Assembly (NCBI RefSeq): GCF_006542765.1
Contig: NZ_SKCD01000010.1
Span: forward strand, 1 to 64,000
Origin: Paenibacillus luteus
GTDB taxonomy: Bacteria; Bacillota; Bacilli; Paenibacillales; Paenibacillaceae
Direction: 5' to 3'
DNA length: 64,000 nt
Numbering within the stretch: position 1 is the stretch's first letter; every line of letters begins with the position of its first letter. The notes under the pieces were generated by a model, which saw only the letters and a program-made list of their open reading frames with translations, did no database searches and had not been told where the DNA came from. A program made the translations under genes and the position numbers. Below are positions 54,630-64,000 of this stretch, one piece after another.

Positions 54630-55790
54630 TTATTTGCGGTTGAACATATCATTAAGCTGCAGAAGACCTGCCCCTTGTGCGGTTGAAGGGTAGTTTGGCA
54701 GCTTGAGAGCGCGCTTTCGCAGTTTTGTTCTTATTTTAGCCGGTGTTAGGCCAGGGCCGCCAGCTAAGAGCAGCGCAGCACCGCCCGTGACATGAGGTGA
54801 CGACATGCTGGTGCCGGAAAGCTTCTTATACGTGCCGTTTAGCCAAGTGGATTTTATATTTTCACCAGGAGCAGTTAGTCCAATGCCGCTGCCTCTGCTG
54901 CTAAAATCAGCTACCTGATTCATGCGAGTAGATGCAGCAACGGCTATCGTCTCTTGAAAAGAAGCAGGTTCGTCAATTTGTCCGCTTGCTCTGCCAGAGT
55001 TTCCAGCGGAAGCCACAATGATAATTCCTTGCTTAGCTGCACGTTTTATGGCTGCATGCAGCGTGCCGCTGCTCTCCGAGCCTAAAATGCCGAAGCTCAT
55101 GTTAATGACCTGCATGCGGTTTTTTATACACCAATTGATTCCCTCGATAATATCTGAAACGTAACCATCTCCGTTTTCATCCAACGCTTTTACCGCATAT
55201 AATTGCACCTCTGGAGCGGTTCCTGTCATATTTCCTGCATTTCCAATCGCCGATGCGATTCCCGCCACATGCGTGCCATGTCCATTGTCGTCTGCGTAAG
55301 AGCCGCCATTAATCGTATTAATGCCTCCTGCAATTCTAAGATCTGGATGATTAGCAATTCCGGTGTCTAGAATGGCGACCTTTATAGAACGCCCTCGTGT
55401 CGTCTGCCAAGCATCAGGAGCCTTAATACGACTAATGTTCCATGTGACTAATGCAGGGAGTGTTGCAGGGGTAAGGAGAGGTCTTGACTGGCCACTGCGG
55501 TAAACGGGCATCGTTTTTTTTATTCCGTGGGCGCGAATGCGTAAATCTTTTTCGACTAATGTGACTTGTGGATGGAGGGCTAAGGTTTTCCAGACTTTAT
55601 TATTATGAAAATGGCAGCCGATGATTCGACTGCTGGAAACCTTTTTGAAAGGATTGATTCCTAATTCTTTCAGCTGCTTTAGGCAGCGTTTATAAGATTG
55701 AGACGAACGCAGAGTGATCAGCTTACGGTTGGTTTGCCTGGAAGCTTTGCAGGAGGCACAACTCTTCAGGATCGATTTTAGCTTAGGCAA
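54630..55790 (-). CDS. Subtilisin-like serine protease (S8), no signal peptide
   Basis: 386 residues. Catalytic triad Asp142 ('VAILDTGIANHPDL'), His171 ('NGHGTHVAG') and Ser328 ('LSGTSMSSPHVTGG'), with Asn in 'SAGNSG'. The first ~115 residues are basic with a pro-peptide-like beta-rich part ('LITLRSSQSYKRCLKQLKEL', 'LHPQVTLVEKDLRIRAHGIK') and four cysteines. No signal peptide is visible, so it is probably intracellular or processed unusually. TTG start with AGGGGGTT eleven bases upstream. Codon use is host-like. Confidence 0.88.
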   Translation of the reverse strand: MPKLKSILKSCASCKASRQTNRKLITLRSSQSYKRCLKQLKELGINPFKKVSSSRIIGCHFHNNKVWKTLALHPQVTLVEKDLRIRAHGIKKTMPVYRSGQSRPLLTPATLPALVTWNISRIKAPDAWQTTRGRSIKVAILDTGIANHPDLRIAGGINTINGGSYADDNGHGTHVAGIASAIGNAGNMTGTAPEVQLYAVKALDENGDGYVSDIIEGINWCIKNRMQVINMSFGILGSESSGTLHAAIKRAAKQGIIIVASAGNSGRASGQIDEPASFQETIAVAASTRMNQVADFSSRGSGIGLTAPGENIKSTWLNGTYKKLSGTSMSSPHVTGGAALLLAGGPGLTPAKIRTKLRKRALKLPNYPSTAQGAGLLQLNDMFNRK

Positions 55791-56049
55791 TGGACGCAGA
55801 ACCCCCTAATGGATTTTGGCGTTACGCTTATCCAGTCTATGGGGAATCCTGTGATTGTGTATGGGTTATTGTCACTGTGACACATAATTTCTGAAATATA
55901 ACAAAGCATAGAGAGGAAACCTGTACTCTATATTTGTTTTGCCAATTATAGAGCGGAAAAGAACGAGCAATCCTGCTCGGTTCATCATACAACATAGTAA
56001 GAGATATTTTTGCTCAAACGGTCGTTGAAGCTATGGAGGAGGTATGACT

Positions 56050-57186
56050 ATGATAGTAGGAGTGCCCAAGGAAATCAAACAAAGCGAATACCGAGTGGCG
56101 TTGACGCCAGCAGGTGTTACTGTGCTTGCAGCAGCAGGGCATCAGGTGTTAGTTGAGTCAGGCGCAGGAGCGGGCAGCGGATTCGAGGATGCTGATTACG
56201 AGCGTGAAGGGGCGGAGCTCATCAAGGCGGCTGCCGAGGTATGGTCAAGAGCAGAGCTGGTTATGAAGGTGAAGGAGCCATTAGCTGTGGAATTCGGTTA
56301 TTTTCGCGAGGGTCTACTGTTGTTCACCTATTTGCATCTGGCAGCCGCCCCTGAGCTGACCAAGGCTCTTGTTGATAAGGGCGTTACCGGAATTGCCTAT
56401 GAGACGATTCAGCTTTCAAACGGCAGTCTGCCCTTGCTTACGCCAATGAGTGAAGTAGCTGGCAGAATGTCGGTGCAGGTTGGCGCCCAATTCCTTGAAG
56501 CTTTTAATGGTGGACGCGGTGTATTGCTTGGCGGTGTGCCAGGCGTACCTCCAGCAGAAGTTGTTATTATTGGCGGCGGTATCGTGGGAACCAACGCAGC
56601 AAAGGTTGCGCTTGGCATGGGTGCAAACGTCATTATTTTAGAGAGAAGTGCGGAACGTATGCGGTATTTGGACGATATTTTCGGCGGCCGGGTCAGGACG
56701 TTGATGTCTAGTCCTTATCATATAGCGGAAGCAGCTGCCAGAGCAGATTTGCTAATCGGCGCCGTACTCATTCCTGGCGCACGTGCGCCACATCTGGTCA
56801 CAGAGCAAATGGTTCAAGGCATGAAGAAGGGAGCTGTTATCGTAGATGTGGCGGTAGATCAGGGCGGTTCTATTGCTACCGTTGATCGGCCGACAACGCA
56901 TAAGGACCCGATATATGTCAAGCATGGCGTCGTACATTATGCCGTGGCTAATATCCCAGGCGCCGTCCCACGGACATCGACATTTGCTCTAACAAATGTT
57001 ACGATTCCATACGCGCTCGATTTGGCGAACCACGGATTGGAAGCCATACGGAAAAGCATACCGCTTCAAAAGGGTGTCAATACGCACGCTAGCAGAGTGA
57101 CTTACGAGCCGGTAGCGCTTGCTACGGGGCTGCCTTATTCTTCACTTGAAAAGTGGCTGGACAGTGTTCCTTACGATCGTTTGTAA
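56050..57186 (+). CDS. ald: Alanine dehydrogenase
   Basis: 378 residues starting [20 protein letters not shown] (Arg15 and Lys75 of 'MKVKEP' bind pyruvate/alanine; His96 in 'TYLHLA' is catalytic), Rossmann '[20 protein letters not shown]', and '[13 protein letters not shown]'. Converts L-alanine and NAD+ to pyruvate and ammonium; Bacillus needs it for normal sporulation. The first ATG (56044) touches the GGAGGAGGT, so ATG 56050 is chosen. Stands in a single-gene unit. Confidence 0.95.
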   Translation: MIVGVPKEIKQSEYRVALTPAGVTVLAAAGHQVLVESGAGAGSGFEDADYEREGAELIKAAAEVWSRAELVMKVKEPLAVEFGYFREGLLLFTYLHLAAAPELTKALVDKGVTGIAYETIQLSNGSLPLLTPMSEVAGRMSVQVGAQFLEAFNGGRGVLLGGVPGVPPAEVVIIGGGIVGTNAAKVALGMGANVIILERSAERMRYLDDIFGGRVRTLMSSPYHIAEAAARADLLIGAVLIPGARAPHLVTEQMVQGMKKGAVIVDVAVDQGGSIATVDRPTTHKDPIYVKHGVVHYAVANIPGAVPRTSTFALTNVTIPYALDLANHGLEAIRKSIPLQKGVNTHASRVTYEPVALATGLPYSSLEKWLDSVPYDRL

Positions 57187-57269
57187 AATGGATAGCATAC
57201 TTGCGGCAGTCTCCTCATATGGTGGTACTGATGGACAACAGTATCGGCATCATAAGGAGGCTGATTTGC

Positions 57270-57503
57270 ATGGTTTTTTCGATTCGCAGATGGACGAGCC
57301 GCATTTTTTTTATACTGGTATTCTCCGTGCTGCTTTTGGCTGTGACGGGCGGTTATCGCTGGCTTGCAGATGCCATTTCACCTGTGCATCCTTACCGTGA
57401 GCCGAAAGGAGCTGCACTAAAAGTGTTTGTCACTGACCCGGACTCACCCGACAGCAAACACGCGGCAGACCGGCTTAGATGGTTTTACTGGTATGGGGAG
57501 TAA
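57270..57503 (+). CDS. yqzK: DUF4227 membrane protein (YqzK)
   Basis: 77 residues from ATG 57270, nine bases after AAGGAGG. One membrane segment ('IFFILVFSVLLLAVTGGYRW') then 'HPYREPKGAALKVF' and the conserved end 'RLRWFYWYGE'. This is DUF4227/YqzK, which lies between fur/spoIIM and xerD in Bacillus. Function unknown. The frame is open upstream to 57153 but without a binding site. Confidence 0.85.
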   Translation: MVFSIRRWTSRIFFILVFSVLLLAVTGGYRWLADAISPVHPYREPKGAALKVFVTDPDSPDSKHAADRLRWFYWYGE

Positions 57504-57618
57504 TTCATTGTGCATATTGCACAGATTATCGCAGTCAAGCAGGATTTGTAGCGTCGAATGTTGAATGTTTTTGGAGAAAAAGCTAGTCAGTCATGTGTGA
57601 AATATGAAAGGAATACCG

Positions 57619-58509
57619 ATGAAAGCTCATTTAATTCGTTACATTCAATATTTGAAGGAGGAACGCGGCTTGTCCGCCAATACGCTTTCTTCCTATCAGC
57701 GGGATTTGAATCAGTTCATCTCCTATGTTGAAAATGAAAGCCTATTAGAGCTGAATCTCGTGCAACGGCATCATCTCTCAAGGTACATGCTGCATTTGAA
57801 AGAACAGGGAAGAAAGGCGGCAACGCTGTCTCGGCATATCGTGTCGGTACGGGCTTTTTTCCACTATCTGGTTGCCGAGGGCGTTCTTCTGAGTAATCCA
57901 TCTATTTATCTTGAAGCCCCTAAACAAGAGAAAAAACCACCAAGTATTTTGAGCGTAGCTGTGACAAGCACGCTGCTAGATACGCCAAGCAGTGCAAGTG
58001 CAAGCGGCAAACGGGACAAGGCGATGCTTGAGCTTATTTATGCAACGGGCATCCGGGTCTCCGAGCTTGTGTCGCTCAACATAGAGGATGTCAATATGCA
58101 GCTAGGATTTGTTCAGTGCATGGGAACGGGGCAGAAAGAACGGATTGTGCCTTTTGGGAGACTTGCCGCAGAGGCGCTTTACGATTATTTACAATCCGGG
58201 AGAGCTGAGCTGTTGACGTTAAGAGCGTCGGAATCAGCGCTTTTTTTGAATCATTTAGGCACACGTTTGACAAGACAGGGATTTTGGAAGACGATAAAGA
58301 AGTATGCGAAAGAAGCTGGCATAGAAGAGGAGATTACGCCTCATATGCTTCGCCATTCCGTAGCTGCGCATCTACTTGATAACGGAGCCGATATTCGAGC
58401 CGTTCAAGAGCTGCTCGGGCATGCGGATGTTTCGACCACGCTTAAATATACGCAGGTTTCAAAAACCCGTATGAAGGATACATATAACCGTGCGCATCCG
58501 CGTGCATAG
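57619..58509 (+). CDS. xerD: Tyrosine recombinase XerD
   Basis: 296 residues. Catalytic R146 ('ATGIRVSEL'), K173, H242/R245 ('PHMLRHSVAAHLLDNGADIR'), H268 ('LLGHADVSTT') and nucleophile Y277 ('KYTQVSK'). Resolves chromosome dimers at dif with XerC/CodV. ATG 57619 follows AAAGGAATACCG; an upstream ATG 57604 lacks spacing. Located between yqzK and deoB as in Bacillales. Confidence 0.93.
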   Translation: MKAHLIRYIQYLKEERGLSANTLSSYQRDLNQFISYVENESLLELNLVQRHHLSRYMLHLKEQGRKAATLSRHIVSVRAFFHYLVAEGVLLSNPSIYLEAPKQEKKPPSILSVAVTSTLLDTPSSASASGKRDKAMLELIYATGIRVSELVSLNIEDVNMQLGFVQCMGTGQKERIVPFGRLAAEALYDYLQSGRAELLTLRASESALFLNHLGTRLTRQGFWKTIKKYAKEAGIEEEITPHMLRHSVAAHLLDNGADIRAVQELLGHADVSTTLKYTQVSKTRMKDTYNRAHPRA

Positions 58510-58554
58510 TAGAGCATTCACCATGGTTAATTAGACAGAGGAGGAAACATACCA

Positions 58555-59742
58555 ATGAAATTCGATCGAATCGCGGTCATTGTACTTGATAGTGTAGGAA
58601 TTGGCGAGCTGCCTGATGCCGAGGCTTTCGGTGATTTGGGATCGCATACCCTTGGACATATTGTAGAGAAGATGCCTGAAACGAAGCTTCCGCATTTGAG
58701 AAAATGGGGGCTAGACCGGATTGCCCCGATTCATCATTGGAAATCTGAAGCAGGTGCACCAACCGCTTACTATGGCAAAATGGCAGAGGTATCCGTTGGA
58801 AAAGATACCATGACTGGTCATTGGGAACTGATGGGGCTTGAAATGACCGTTCCGTTCCAAACCTTCCCGGAAGGGTTCCCGCTTGAACTTCTTGGACCCT
58901 TCGAAGAGCGGACAGGCCGCAAAGTGATTGGCAATAAACCAGCCAGCGGCACCGATATTTTGGATGAGCTTGGCGCTGAGCAAATGGAAACCGGCGCATG
59001 GATCGTTTATACATCAGCAGACAGCGTTTTCCAAATTGCAGCCCACGAGGACGTCATTCCACTTGAGGAGCTCTACCGCGCCTGTGAAATCGCGCGTGAG
59101 CTGACGATGGACGAACGGTTTACAGTTGGCCGTGTAATTGCAAGGCCCTATGTAGGTCAGCCAGGTGCCTTTAAACGGACGCCTAACCGTCATGATTATG
59201 CCGTGAAGCCACCGCAGCCGACCGTCCTGAATGCACTTAAGGATGCAGGCTACGATTCGATTGCCATCGGAAAAATCAACGATATTTTCGATGGGGAAGG
59301 CATTACATCCTCAACTCCGACAAAGAGCAATGCTGATGGCATTCAAAAAACGATCGAACAACTTAAGCAGCCTTTCAAAGGCTTATTGTTTACGAACCTA
59401 GTAGACTTTGATTCGCTCTACGGGCATCGCCGCGATCCAGCAGGCTATTCAGCTGCTTTGGAGGAATTCGACCTTTCCGTACCGGAATTGGTGAAGCAGC
59501 TTGGCGAGAAAGATTTGTTAATCATTACAGCAGATCATGGGAATGATCCTGTTCATCCCGGTACAGACCACACGCGCGAATATGTGCCAATCTTGTTGTA
59601 CAGCCCTTCTTTCAACAATCCGGGCGAGCTCGGCGTTCGTTCAACCTTTTCCGATCTTGGCGCAACCATAGCCGATAATTTTGGCATTGCGGCACCGCCG
59701 AATGGAACAAGTTTTCTATCTGAGCTTAGTGTGCAAGAGTAA
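58555..59742 (+). CDS. deoB: Phosphopentomutase
   Basis: 395 residues of the alkaline-phosphatase-like DeoB family: '[20 protein letters not shown]' (metal ligand Asp12), '[14 protein letters not shown]' (nucleophile Thr), '[14 protein letters not shown]', '[20 protein letters not shown]', '[20 protein letters not shown]' (metal ligands). Interconverts ribose-1- and ribose-5-phosphate. GAGGAGGAAACATACCA precedes the ATG. First gene of a nucleoside-salvage run with pupG and pdp. Confidence 0.95.
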   Translation: MKFDRIAVIVLDSVGIGELPDAEAFGDLGSHTLGHIVEKMPETKLPHLRKWGLDRIAPIHHWKSEAGAPTAYYGKMAEVSVGKDTMTGHWELMGLEMTVPFQTFPEGFPLELLGPFEERTGRKVIGNKPASGTDILDELGAEQMETGAWIVYTSADSVFQIAAHEDVIPLEELYRACEIARELTMDERFTVGRVIARPYVGQPGAFKRTPNRHDYAVKPPQPTVLNALKDAGYDSIAIGKINDIFDGEGITSSTPTKSNADGIQKTIEQLKQPFKGLLFTNLVDFDSLYGHRRDPAGYSAALEEFDLSVPELVKQLGEKDLLIITADHGNDPVHPGTDHTREYVPILLYSPSFNNPGELGVRSTFSDLGATIADNFGIAAPPNGTSFLSELSVQE

Positions 59743-59798
59743 CTAATTGTGAGTGAAGAGTCCTAATGCGGCTCATATTTATTTTAGGAGGAATTTTA

Positions 59799-60638
59799 AT
59801 GACAACTATTACAGCGGCAGGACTAACGGCGGCACATATAAAGGAAGCAGCTACGTATATTGAGGGACAAACTGAACTAAGACCGGAAATCGGGCTGATC
59901 ATGGGTTCAGGACTTGGTGTATTGGGCGATCATTTGGAAAATCCGGTAACGATTCAATATCATGATATTCCTCATTTTCCGATCTCGACGGTTGAAGGGC
60001 ATGCCGGCGAGCTGCTGATTGGAACCTTATCCGGCAGAACGGTGCTGCTTATGCGCGGCCGTTTCCATATGTATGAGGGCTACGGACCAGAGTTGACGGC
60101 TTTTCCGGTACGCGTAATGAAGGCGCTAGGCGTTAAGACTTTGCTTGTTACGAATGCAGCTGGTGGTGTAAACACCGACTATGAAGCAGGCAATCTCATG
60201 CTGATCTCCGACCATCTCAATATGACAGGTAAAAATCCGTTAATCGGGCCGAATGATGATTCGCTTGGCGTACGTTTTCCGGATATGTCCGAGGCTTACA
60301 GCAAGCGTCTTCGTGCGATCACACGTGAAATTGCGGAAGGTCAAGGCTTTACATTGCGTGAAGGTGTATATGCAGGATTGCTAGGACCAACCTATGAAAC
60401 GCCAGCAGAAATTCGAATGCTGCGGGTTCTTGGCGCCGATGCTGTCGGAATGTCGACTGTTGCCGAAGTCATCGCGGCTCGCCATTCGGGAATTGAAGTC
60501 GTTGGAATTTCCTGCATTAGCAATATGGCAGCGGGTATTTTGGATCAACCGTTGTCACATGCTGAAGTTATGGAAACGACGGAACGAGTCAAGTCCCAAT
60601 TTTTAGGACTTGTTACGGCTCTAATCGCTGCTATGTAA
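59799..60638 (+). CDS. pupG: Purine nucleoside phosphorylase
   Basis: 279 residues. 'GLIMGSGLGVLGDHLENPVT', 'GHAGELLIGTLSGRTVLLMR', 'GRFHMYEGYGPELTAFPVRV', 'TNAAGGVNTDYEAGNLMLIS', 'YAGLLGPTYETPAEIRMLRV' are trimeric-class PNP motifs. Splits guanosine and inosine with phosphate. TAGGAGGAATTTTA precedes ATG 59799; the frame upstream to 59766 lacks a binding site. Confidence 0.94.
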   Translation: MTTITAAGLTAAHIKEAATYIEGQTELRPEIGLIMGSGLGVLGDHLENPVTIQYHDIPHFPISTVEGHAGELLIGTLSGRTVLLMRGRFHMYEGYGPELTAFPVRVMKALGVKTLLVTNAAGGVNTDYEAGNLMLISDHLNMTGKNPLIGPNDDSLGVRFPDMSEAYSKRLRAITREIAEGQGFTLREGVYAGLLGPTYETPAEIRMLRVLGADAVGMSTVAEVIAARHSGIEVVGISCISNMAAGILDQPLSHAEVMETTERVKSQFLGLVTALIAAM

Positions 60639-60748
60639 CATTTTTTGTAACACAAATGTAATAATTACGTCGACTCAATATGACAGTGTTTTTTTTGCCA
60701 TTCGTCGTATAATGTCCATGATTAAAGAAAGATGGAGTGGACAATGAC

Positions 60749-60907
60749 ATGGACAAGCAATTACTTACGCAGATGGAGCAGATGCGTAAAAAGATGATTG
60801 AAGCGGCTCTGTTGAATGAAAGCCTTCAGCATCTCGATGTAATCCACTTAAGCCAGACGCTTGATGAGATTATTGTTCAGGTGCAGAGGGAGCGACGTGC
60901 TTTATAA
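60749..60907 (+). CDS. Spo0E-like aspartyl-phosphate phosphatase
   Basis: 52 residues: '[20 protein letters not shown]', '[20 protein letters not shown]'. The two-helix layout with 'LSQ-LD-II' is the Spo0E/YisI/YnzD signature, the family that removes phosphate from Spo0A~P and so delays sporulation. GGAG eleven bases before the ATG. It lies between pupG and pdp and is unrelated to them in function. Confidence 0.7.
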   Translation: MDKQLLTQMEQMRKKMIEAALLNESLQHLDVIHLSQTLDEIIVQVQRERRAL

Positions 60908-60942
60908 CAATACTTAACGGATGTGCGAATGGAGAGGGAAAT

Positions 60943-62274
60943 ATGCGGTCGGTAGATCTTATACAGAAGAAAAGAGACGGTGGCGAGCTGACCGCTTCTG
61001 AGTTGACTTTTTTAATAGACGGTTATTCCCGTGGGGACATTCCTGATTACCAGCTGTCCGCTTGGGCGATGGCCGTATTTTTTCGGGGAATGACACCAAA
61101 GGAGACAGCAGCGCTGACGCTCGCCATGGCGAATTCAGGCGATCAGGTTGATCTGGGTCCAATTAGCGGGATTAAAGTCGATAAACATAGCACAGGCGGC
61201 GTAGGCGATAAAACGACGTTAATTCTTGCGCCGCTGGTTGCATCTGCAGGCGTTCCGGTGGCGAAGATGTCGGGAAGGGGCCTTGGCCACACCGGAGGAA
61301 CGATTGATAAGCTTGAATCGATCGAGGGCTTCCGCACGGAGCTCTCGCGAGAAAAGTTTATGAACCAGGTCAACGAAATTGGTTTATCTGTCATTGGGCA
61401 AAGCGGAAATCTTGCTCCGGCAGACAAGAAGCTTTATGCTTTGCGGGACGTCACCGCCACCGTAGAGTCGATCCCACTTATCGCAAGCTCAGTGATGAGC
61501 AAAAAAATTGCAGCTGGCGCGGATGCGATCGTGCTCGACGTCAAGACTGGCCGTGGCGCGTTTATGAAGACGCTAGAGGATTCGGAGAAGCTTGCGCAAG
61601 CGATGGTAAATATAGGAACGGAAGTCGGACGGAATACGGCTGCAGTTATAAGCGATATGGATCAGCCGCTTGGCTTTGCAATCGGCAATGCCTTGGAGGT
61701 TCAGGAATCCATCGAAACGCTAAAAGGCCATGGTCCAGAGGATCTAACGGAGCTATGTTTGACCCTTGGCGCTCATATGGTTGTTTTCGGCGGGAAAGCC
61801 GATTCGATTGCAGATGCTAGGAAACTTCTGGAAGAGAGGATTTCGAGTGGAGCGGCATTGGCGAAGTTCAAATCTTTTGTTTCCGCCCAAGGCGGAGATC
61901 CCTCCATTGTAGACGAGCCTGACAAGCTGCCTCAAGCTCCTATTGTAATCGAAGTAAAAGCATCTACCACGGGCTTTGTAAATGCCATTGAAGCCGAGCA
62001 GCTAGGCCTTGCTGCTATGCTGCTTGGAGCGGGCAGAGCGACGAAGGATGCCGTGATTGATTATGCGGTTGGCGTCATGCTTCGCAAAAAGGTAGGCGAT
62101 GCCGTGGAGGCCGGCGAGACGCTTGCTTTACTTCATGTGCGTGAAGAGAATGCTAATACCGCTGAGGTATTAGAGCGAGTACGCCAATCATACGACATTC
62201 AAGATCATAAGCCTGAGCCGCGAGCGCTGTTGCTTTCGGTTATTACGGCAGCAGGCATCGAGCGTTATACTTAA
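60943..62274 (+). CDS. pdp: Pyrimidine-nucleoside phosphorylase
   Basis: 443 residues. Phosphate-binding '[20 protein letters not shown]' (from residue 81), '[20 protein letters not shown]', '[20 protein letters not shown]'-type block ([16 protein letters not shown]), '[20 protein letters not shown]', and a C-terminal alpha/beta domain. Cleaves uridine, thymidine and deoxyuridine. GGAGAGGGAAAT precedes the ATG. Feeds sugar phosphates to DeoB. Confidence 0.95.
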   Translation: MRSVDLIQKKRDGGELTASELTFLIDGYSRGDIPDYQLSAWAMAVFFRGMTPKETAALTLAMANSGDQVDLGPISGIKVDKHSTGGVGDKTTLILAPLVASAGVPVAKMSGRGLGHTGGTIDKLESIEGFRTELSREKFMNQVNEIGLSVIGQSGNLAPADKKLYALRDVTATVESIPLIASSVMSKKIAAGADAIVLDVKTGRGAFMKTLEDSEKLAQAMVNIGTEVGRNTAAVISDMDQPLGFAIGNALEVQESIETLKGHGPEDLTELCLTLGAHMVVFGGKADSIADARKLLEERISSGAALAKFKSFVSAQGGDPSIVDEPDKLPQAPIVIEVKASTTGFVNAIEAEQLGLAAMLLGAGRATKDAVIDYAVGVMLRKKVGDAVEAGETLALLHVREENANTAEVLERVRQSYDIQDHKPEPRALLLSVITAAGIERYT

Positions 62275-62290
62275 CTCATTTATCCGAGAG

Positions 62291-62322
62291 AAAACCGTTC
62301 CCCTTTAGGGGAACGGTTTTTT
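62291..62322 (+). terminator. Terminator of pdp
   Basis: AAAACCGTTCCCC, loop TTTA, GGGGAACGGTTTT and further T: a perfect 13-bp stem 17 bases past the stop. Confidence 0.93.
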
Positions 62323-62434
62323 AGTTGTCCAATAAGTCTAGCTGATGGAATAATTTCCAACTTAAGAGTCAACACTAAAAAGAGAAAGATAAGCGAATTG
62401 TGCGCGATCGGTGTTTGCTATGCAAAACCGTGCC

Positions 62435-62506
62435 TACGCATACGAAGCAAGTTTTGCTTCGCAAAACCAAGTTTACGCTTACGAAGCAAGTTTTGCTTCG
62501 CAAAAC
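62435..62506 (+). repeat. Tandem 33-bp repeat with a GAAGCAA hairpin before dacF
   Basis: Two copies (62435-62467 and 62474-62506), 39 bases apart and differing at one base, each containing CGAAGCAA-GTT-TTGCTTCG, an 8-bp hairpin, followed by GCAAAAC. A partial third copy lies at 62414-62429. They end 10 bases before the ribosome binding site of dacF. Confidence 0.75.
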
Positions 62507-62524
62507 TTTTAGGAGGAGATCTAG

Positions 62525-63727
62525 TTGAAAAAACGTTCGATCCAGCTATGTTTACTTATTCTCGCATTTGCGCTTGCGCTGCCTGCGGCAGCCTTTGCGG
62601 CTGTGGAGCCTACACCGGCGCCTGGACCAGCTCCTTCCAACCAGGCTCCTACAGCTAATTTGGCGGTATCTGCCCGTTCAGCGATCCTGATGGATGCGGA
62701 CAGCGGTACCGTTATTTATGAGAAGAATAGCCATGATAAGCTTCCACCTGCAAGCATTACCAAGATTATGACGCTGCTTCTCATTATGGAAGCGCTCGAT
62801 GATGGGAAAATCAAGCTGTCAGACAAAGTCCAGACTAGCGAATATGCAGCTTCCATGGGGGGCTCGCAAATTTTTCTTGAGCCAGGCGAAGAAATGTCAG
62901 TAGATGATATGATCAAGGGCATCGCGCTCGCTTCGGGCAATGATGCTTCGGTAGCCATGGCGGAGAAACTAGCCGGCACGGAACAGGAGTTCGTCGCCAT
63001 GATGAATGAGCGTGCAAAGCAGCTAGGCATGAATGATACGCAATTTTCGAATCCAAATGGCTTGCCGGTAGCGAATCATTTCTCTTCGGCGCATGATATT
63101 GCCGTCATGTCGAGGGAACTGCTTAAGCATTCCGAAGTGACTAAATACACAGGGCTTTACCAGGATTATTTGCGTAAAACGTCCGAGAAGCCATTTTGGC
63201 TTGTAAATACGAATAAGCTGGTCAGATTTTATAGCGGTGCCGATGGTTTGAAAACAGGCTTCACCAGTGAAGCGAAATATTGTTTGTCGGCAACTGCGAA
63301 GCGGGACAATATGCGGGTTATAGCCGTTGTCATGGGAGAGCCGGATACGAAGACCAGAAATGCCGAGGTATCGCAAATGTTCGATTATACGTTTGCCCAG
63401 TATATGAACCACTCGATTATTAAAGAGGGAGAAGCGATGGGTACGCTGAAGATCGAAAAGGGCGTAGCACCAGAGCTTCCATTGGTGGCCAAGCATGCGT
63501 ATAGCGTGCTGCTTAAGAAAGGCAGCCAAACGAAAGACATCCGTTATGAGCTGAAGATCAATGGTCCGCTTAAAGCCCCAGTTCAAATCGGCCAGCCGAT
63601 CGGCAAGCTTGTTGTTTACCAGGGGGATCAGGTGTTGAAGGAATTTGATGTAGATGCGCCGTTATCCGTAGAACGTGCAGGCTGGTTTAAATTGCTGAAG
63701 CGCTCCTTCTCCGGTTTGTTCGCGTAG
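62525..63727 (+). CDS. dacF: D-alanyl-D-alanine carboxypeptidase DacF
   Basis: 400 residues with a signal peptide (KKRSIQLCLLILAFALALPA, AXA near 26). S11 motifs: Ser77-x-x-Lys80 ('SITK'), Ser137-Gly-Asn139 ('ASGND') and Lys243-Thr-Gly ('GLKTGFTSEA'). C-terminal beta-rich domain and an amphipathic C-terminus ('WFKLLKRSFSGLF'). Trims the terminal D-Ala of peptidoglycan stems; in Bacillus it lies just upstream of spoIIA and affects the cortex. TTG start after AGGAGGAGATCTAG. Confidence 0.92.
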   Translation: MKKRSIQLCLLILAFALALPAAAFAAVEPTPAPGPAPSNQAPTANLAVSARSAILMDADSGTVIYEKNSHDKLPPASITKIMTLLLIMEALDDGKIKLSDKVQTSEYAASMGGSQIFLEPGEEMSVDDMIKGIALASGNDASVAMAEKLAGTEQEFVAMMNERAKQLGMNDTQFSNPNGLPVANHFSSAHDIAVMSRELLKHSEVTKYTGLYQDYLRKTSEKPFWLVNTNKLVRFYSGADGLKTGFTSEAKYCLSATAKRDNMRVIAVVMGEPDTKTRNAEVSQMFDYTFAQYMNHSIIKEGEAMGTLKIEKGVAPELPLVAKHAYSVLLKKGSQTKDIRYELKINGPLKAPVQIGQPIGKLVVYQGDQVLKEFDVDAPLSVERAGWFKLLKRSFSGLFA

Positions 63728-63808
63728 CTCACGAAAAAGCTCAATAAGGCTGAATCGACCAGCATATTTTGTCATCTCATAGCGGTATGCTTCTAGTTTT
63801 GTCGGCAT

Positions 63809-63838
63809 GCAGGAATAGGCTGCCTTTTTGGAGAATTG
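63809..63838 (+). promoter_or_regulatory. Sigma-H promoter of the spoIIA operon
   Basis: GCAGGAATA (63809-63817), 12 bases, GGAGAATTG (63830-63838). Matches the sigma-H consensus RnAGGAwWW - 11-12 - RnnGAATww at all but the last position. In Bacillus the spoIIA operon is sigma-H and Spo0A dependent. Confidence 0.75.
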
Positions 63839-63982
63839 CTAGTTCTATCTCGGCAAGTGTAAACGTCTGGAACTGATTGATCGCAGAGCAGTCTACGTTT
63901 CACGGTAAATGTAAGGAAGGGAGAGCGGATTTGCCGCAAGCTTTCTTATATTTGAAAAAACCTAGAGGAGATGAACAGCATA

Positions 63983-64000
63983 ATGAGTCTGCAAGCAGAG
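63983..64000 (+). CDS. spoIIAA: Start of spoIIAA (anti-sigma-F antagonist), cut by the window end
   Basis: Only the first six codons are present (M-S-L-Q-A-E). GAGGAGATGA lies just upstream, and an in-frame ATG at 63971 directly abuts the GAGGAG, so 63983 is preferred. Identity rests on gene order (dacF, sigma-H promoter, then spoIIAA) and the MSL start, since the sequence is too short by itself. Confidence 0.7.

Noticed and set aside
62398..62658. 86-residue frame covering the repeats and the dacF signal peptide
   Set aside because: Its repeats come from the tandem DNA repeat; it overlaps dacF in another frame and has no binding site.
1..64000. tRNA, rRNA, CRISPR arrays and insertion sequences
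   Set aside because: Looked for but none found: no cloverleaf-like or regular spacer-repeat structure, and no transposase gene.

Overview
The window is from a low-GC Gram-positive endospore former, most likely a Paenibacillus. Two things point to this. The right third (about 43.6-64 kb) carries a Bacillales-type chromosomal neighbourhood: bkd operon, prli42, mciZ-nudF, spoIIM, fur, ald, yqzK-xerD, deoB-pupG-pdp, dacF-spoIIA. Its Shine-Dalgarno sequences are strong AGGAGG types. The left two thirds (1 to about 43.1 kb) are a contractile-tailed prophage integrated next to that region. Its integrase marks the right end; the left end is not seen and probably lies outside the window.

Prophage layout. 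Positions 0.2-4.2 kb are leftward lysogeny and accessory genes: a YolD-like protein, small membrane proteins, a DUF4062 (TIR-like) protein and an XRE repressor. A lipoprotein gene faces the other way. At 4.25-4.37 kb lies a divergent switch with a good sigma-A promoter inside repeated operators. Positions 4.4-6.2 kb hold a string of tiny overlapping early genes. Positions 6.2-7.7 kb hold leftward accessory genes ending in a hicAB toxin-antitoxin pair. Positions 7.8-8.5 kb are a gene-free array of TGTGCGA iteron-like repeats. Then come a DUF3102/J-domain fusion, a BRO/KilAC antirepressor and an 850-residue protein (10.6-13.1 kb). That protein has the DxDGD active-site signature of single-chain double-psi beta-barrel RNA polymerases (YonO/QDE-1 type), the most unusual gene here. 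At 13.5-14.7 kb are small replication and regulatory genes.

Morphogenesis runs from 15 to 40.2 kb: terminase small subunit, an Acb2/Tad1-like cyclic-nucleotide sponge candidate, terminase large subunit, a free-standing homing endonuclease, SPP1-type portal, MuF head protein with a toxin-like C-terminus, HNH endonuclease, scaffold and SU10-type capsid. An XkdK-to-XkdU-like contractile tail set follows. It includes a canonical -1 frameshift site (CCCAAAC) in the tail chaperone gene. Fibre genes, an unusual phage subtilase, holin and amidase follow, then a strong terminator, a small leftward gene and the integrase. Several phage genes (terL, HNH, tape measure, and one membrane protein) have a good ribosome binding site but only an ATT or ATA codon where the start should be.

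Host region. A second CoaD-like nucleotidyltransferase and yqzF precede lpdV-bkdAA-bkdAB-bkdB, the branched-chain 2-oxoacid dehydrogenase that supplies branched fatty-acid primers, followed by lipB. Next come the miniprotein prli42, an M20 peptidase, mciZ (leftward, behind a sigma-E-like promoter) divergent from nudF, spoIIM, fur, an intracellular-looking subtilase, ald, yqzK, xerD and a nucleoside-salvage run deoB-pupG-(spo0E-like)-pdp. The end of the window is dacF, a sigma-H promoter and the first six codons of spoIIAA. No tRNA, rRNA or CRISPR array was seen.
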